Origin: Aquirufa beregesia
GTDB taxonomy: Bacteria > Bacteroidota > Bacteroidia > Cytophagales > Spirosomataceae
Direction of reading: 5' to 3'
NCBI RefSeq assembly: GCF_011090385.1
Contig: NZ_SEWW01000011.1
Coordinates: 1 to 64,000, forward strand
DNA: 64,000 bases
Positions 62,831-64,000 of this stretch are shown here, piece after piece. The number at the start of each line of letters is the position of its first letter. Positions within the stretch are counted from its first letter, which is position 1. The position numbers and the translations under genes are program-made. The notes under the pieces are model-generated. The model did not search any database and was not told the DNA's origin. It worked only from the letters and a program-made list of their open reading frames with translations.

Positions 62831-64000
62831 ATGGAAGAAAGACCGATCACCGACTGGTTACCCTTGACAAAAAAAGAAGTAGAAAAATGCGGCTGGGACG
62901 AGCTAGATGTTATTTTAATATCCGGCGACGCCTACGTAGACCATCCCTCTTTTGGCACCGCAGTGATTGGTCGAATCATGGAAAGTGAAGGTTTGAAAGT
63001 GGGTATTGTGGCCCAACCCAACTGGCAAGATGATTTACGTGATTTCAAGAAATTAGGGAAACCCAAGTATTTTTTTGGTGTAACCGCTGGTTGCATGGAT
63101 TCCATGGTGAATCATTATACGGCCAACCGTCGCTTACGTTCCAATGATTCCTATACTCCGGGTGGTGAAGCGGGTTTTAGACCGGATTATGCCACGACGG
63201 TGTATTCCAACATCCTCAAAGAAATTTTTCCCGATGTTCCTGTCTTGATTGGAGGAATAGAAGCGTCCTTACGTCGGGTGACGCATTATGATTACTGGGC
63301 CGACAAATTATTCCCTTCGGTTTTAGTGGATTCCAAGGCTGATGTATTGGTCTACGGCATGGGCGAGCAGCCCTTGCGGGAGATTATTCGTGGTGTGAAA
63401 AGTGGGATTCCTTTGACGGAATTGACCCACATCAATCAAGTCGCATTTTTACAGCCCAAAGAGGCAGCTTTACCGGTGGTGGATTCTTGGGAAACCGTGG
63501 AATTGAGCAGTCATGAAGATTGCTTGGTGGACAAAATTAAATACGCCGCCAATTTCAAGATTGTGGAGGTGGAGTCCAATAAATGGCAGGCCAATCGGAT
63601 TACCCAACAAGTAGGAGATCAAACCTTGGTCATCAATCCCCCTTTCAAAACCATGGATGAGGTGGAAATGGATCGTTCTTTTGATTTGCCTTATACCCGT
63701 TTACCTCATCCTAAATACCGCAAAAGAGGGCCTATTCCTGCTTTTGAGATGATTAAATTCTCGGTCAACATGCACCGAGGCTGTTTTGGAGGTTGTAGTT
63801 TTTGTACCATTTCGGCCCATCAAGGGAAATTCATAGCTTCTAGAAGTGAGAAGTCCATCATGAAGGAGGTCGATCAAATCACGAAATCACCGGATTTCAA
63901 AGGATACATTTCTGATTTGGGAGGACCCTCGGCCAACATGTACAAGATGCGGGGCAAAGATGAGTCCATTTGTGCCCGTTGTTCTAGTCCAAGCTGCATT
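62831..64000 (+). CDS. YgiQ-family radical SAM protein (partial, 3' end outside window)
   Basis: 390 codons visible, starting ATG at 62831 (MEERPITDWLPLTKKEVEKCG). N-terminal UPF0313 domain: ISGDAYVDHPSFG, PGGEAGFRPDYAT and VLIGGIEASLRRVTHYDYW. The radical SAM cluster motif is at the visible C-terminal part, CFGGCSFC (CxxxCxxC) in MHRGCFGGCSFCTIS, followed by ISDLGGPSANMY. Reaction unknown; SAM cleavage is inferred from the motif. Confidence 0.9.
   Translation, partial: MEERPITDWLPLTKKEVEKCGWDELDVILISGDAYVDHPSFGTAVIGRIMESEGLKVGIVAQPNWQDDLRDFKKLGKPKYFFGVTAGCMDSMVNHYTANRRLRSNDSYTPGGEAGFRPDYATTVYSNILKEIFPDVPVLIGGIEASLRRVTHYDYWADKLFPSVLVDSKADVLVYGMGEQPLREIIRGVKSGIPLTELTHINQVAFLQPKEAALPVVDSWETVELSSHEDCLVDKIKYAANFKIVEVESNKWQANRITQQVGDQTLVINPPFKTMDEVEMDRSFDLPYTRLPHPKYRKRGPIPAFEMIKFSVNMHRGCFGGCSFCTISAHQGKFIASRSEKSIMKEVDQITKSPDFKGYISDLGGPSANMYKMRGKDESICARCSSPSCI

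Overview
The window reads as chromosomal DNA of a Bacteroidota bacterium, most likely a member of the order Cytophagales; the genus cannot be fixed from sequence alone. The support is AT-rich DNA, a secreted protein with a type IX secretion sorting domain, a carboxypeptidase-regulatory/TonB receptor, promoter-like TAnnTTTG elements, BT_3928- and DUF1599-type proteins, and gene pairs typical of the phylum (aroQ divergent from xerD, folP divergent from DUF1599). No rRNA, tRNA, CRISPR array or replication origin was recognised.

Layout. 1-381: end of an IS3-family element running off the left edge. 534-11219: housekeeping genes (phosphohexosamine mutase, cysteine desulfurase, proS, two envelope proteins, aroK, BT_3928, DUF1599, folP, a class IV aminotransferase). 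11216-16933: a compact minus-strand operon of eight genes from aroQ to mog. 17035-17943: xerD. 17944-21882: a repeat region with four copies of a roughly 450-bp paired-arm element; a 1384-bp IS3 element with a 3-bp target duplication sits inside a leader repeat there. 21883-31767: ald, tsaE, an SDR, mlaE, a transglutaminase/Anbu/alpha-E cluster, pyrD and ftsK. 31775-47956: lolA, purQ, an M1 peptidase, an orphan contractile-tail tube protein, ahcY, a metal-regulated TonB receptor facing a DtxR-type regulator, murF, an FG-GAP surface protein, a TauE exporter and leuS.

48047-61747 is the most distinctive region: thirteen genes all on the minus strand. A glycosyltransferase is followed by a complete eboABCDEF cluster in canonical order, with gaps of 9 nt or less. 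Then comes a tight six-gene set in which every product has an export signal: a small LTxxQ-like protein, a Gfo/Idh/MocA oxidoreductase, a sugar-isomerase TIM barrel, a parallel beta-helix protein, an SO2930-type diheme cytochrome c and a sulfatase. The ebo cluster is known from cyanobacteria, eustigmatophyte endosymbionts and other bacteria, and has been linked to moving a metabolite precursor to the periplasm. The exported set next to it may process that metabolite or another substrate in the periplasm; this is inference.

61830-62667 carries a second array of the paired-arm repeats, and the window closes inside a YgiQ-type radical SAM gene. Across copies, the repeat arms contain short hairpins in which both sides of the stem change together, so the fold appears to be maintained. 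This repeat family and the ebo plus exported-module block are the two strongest leads.
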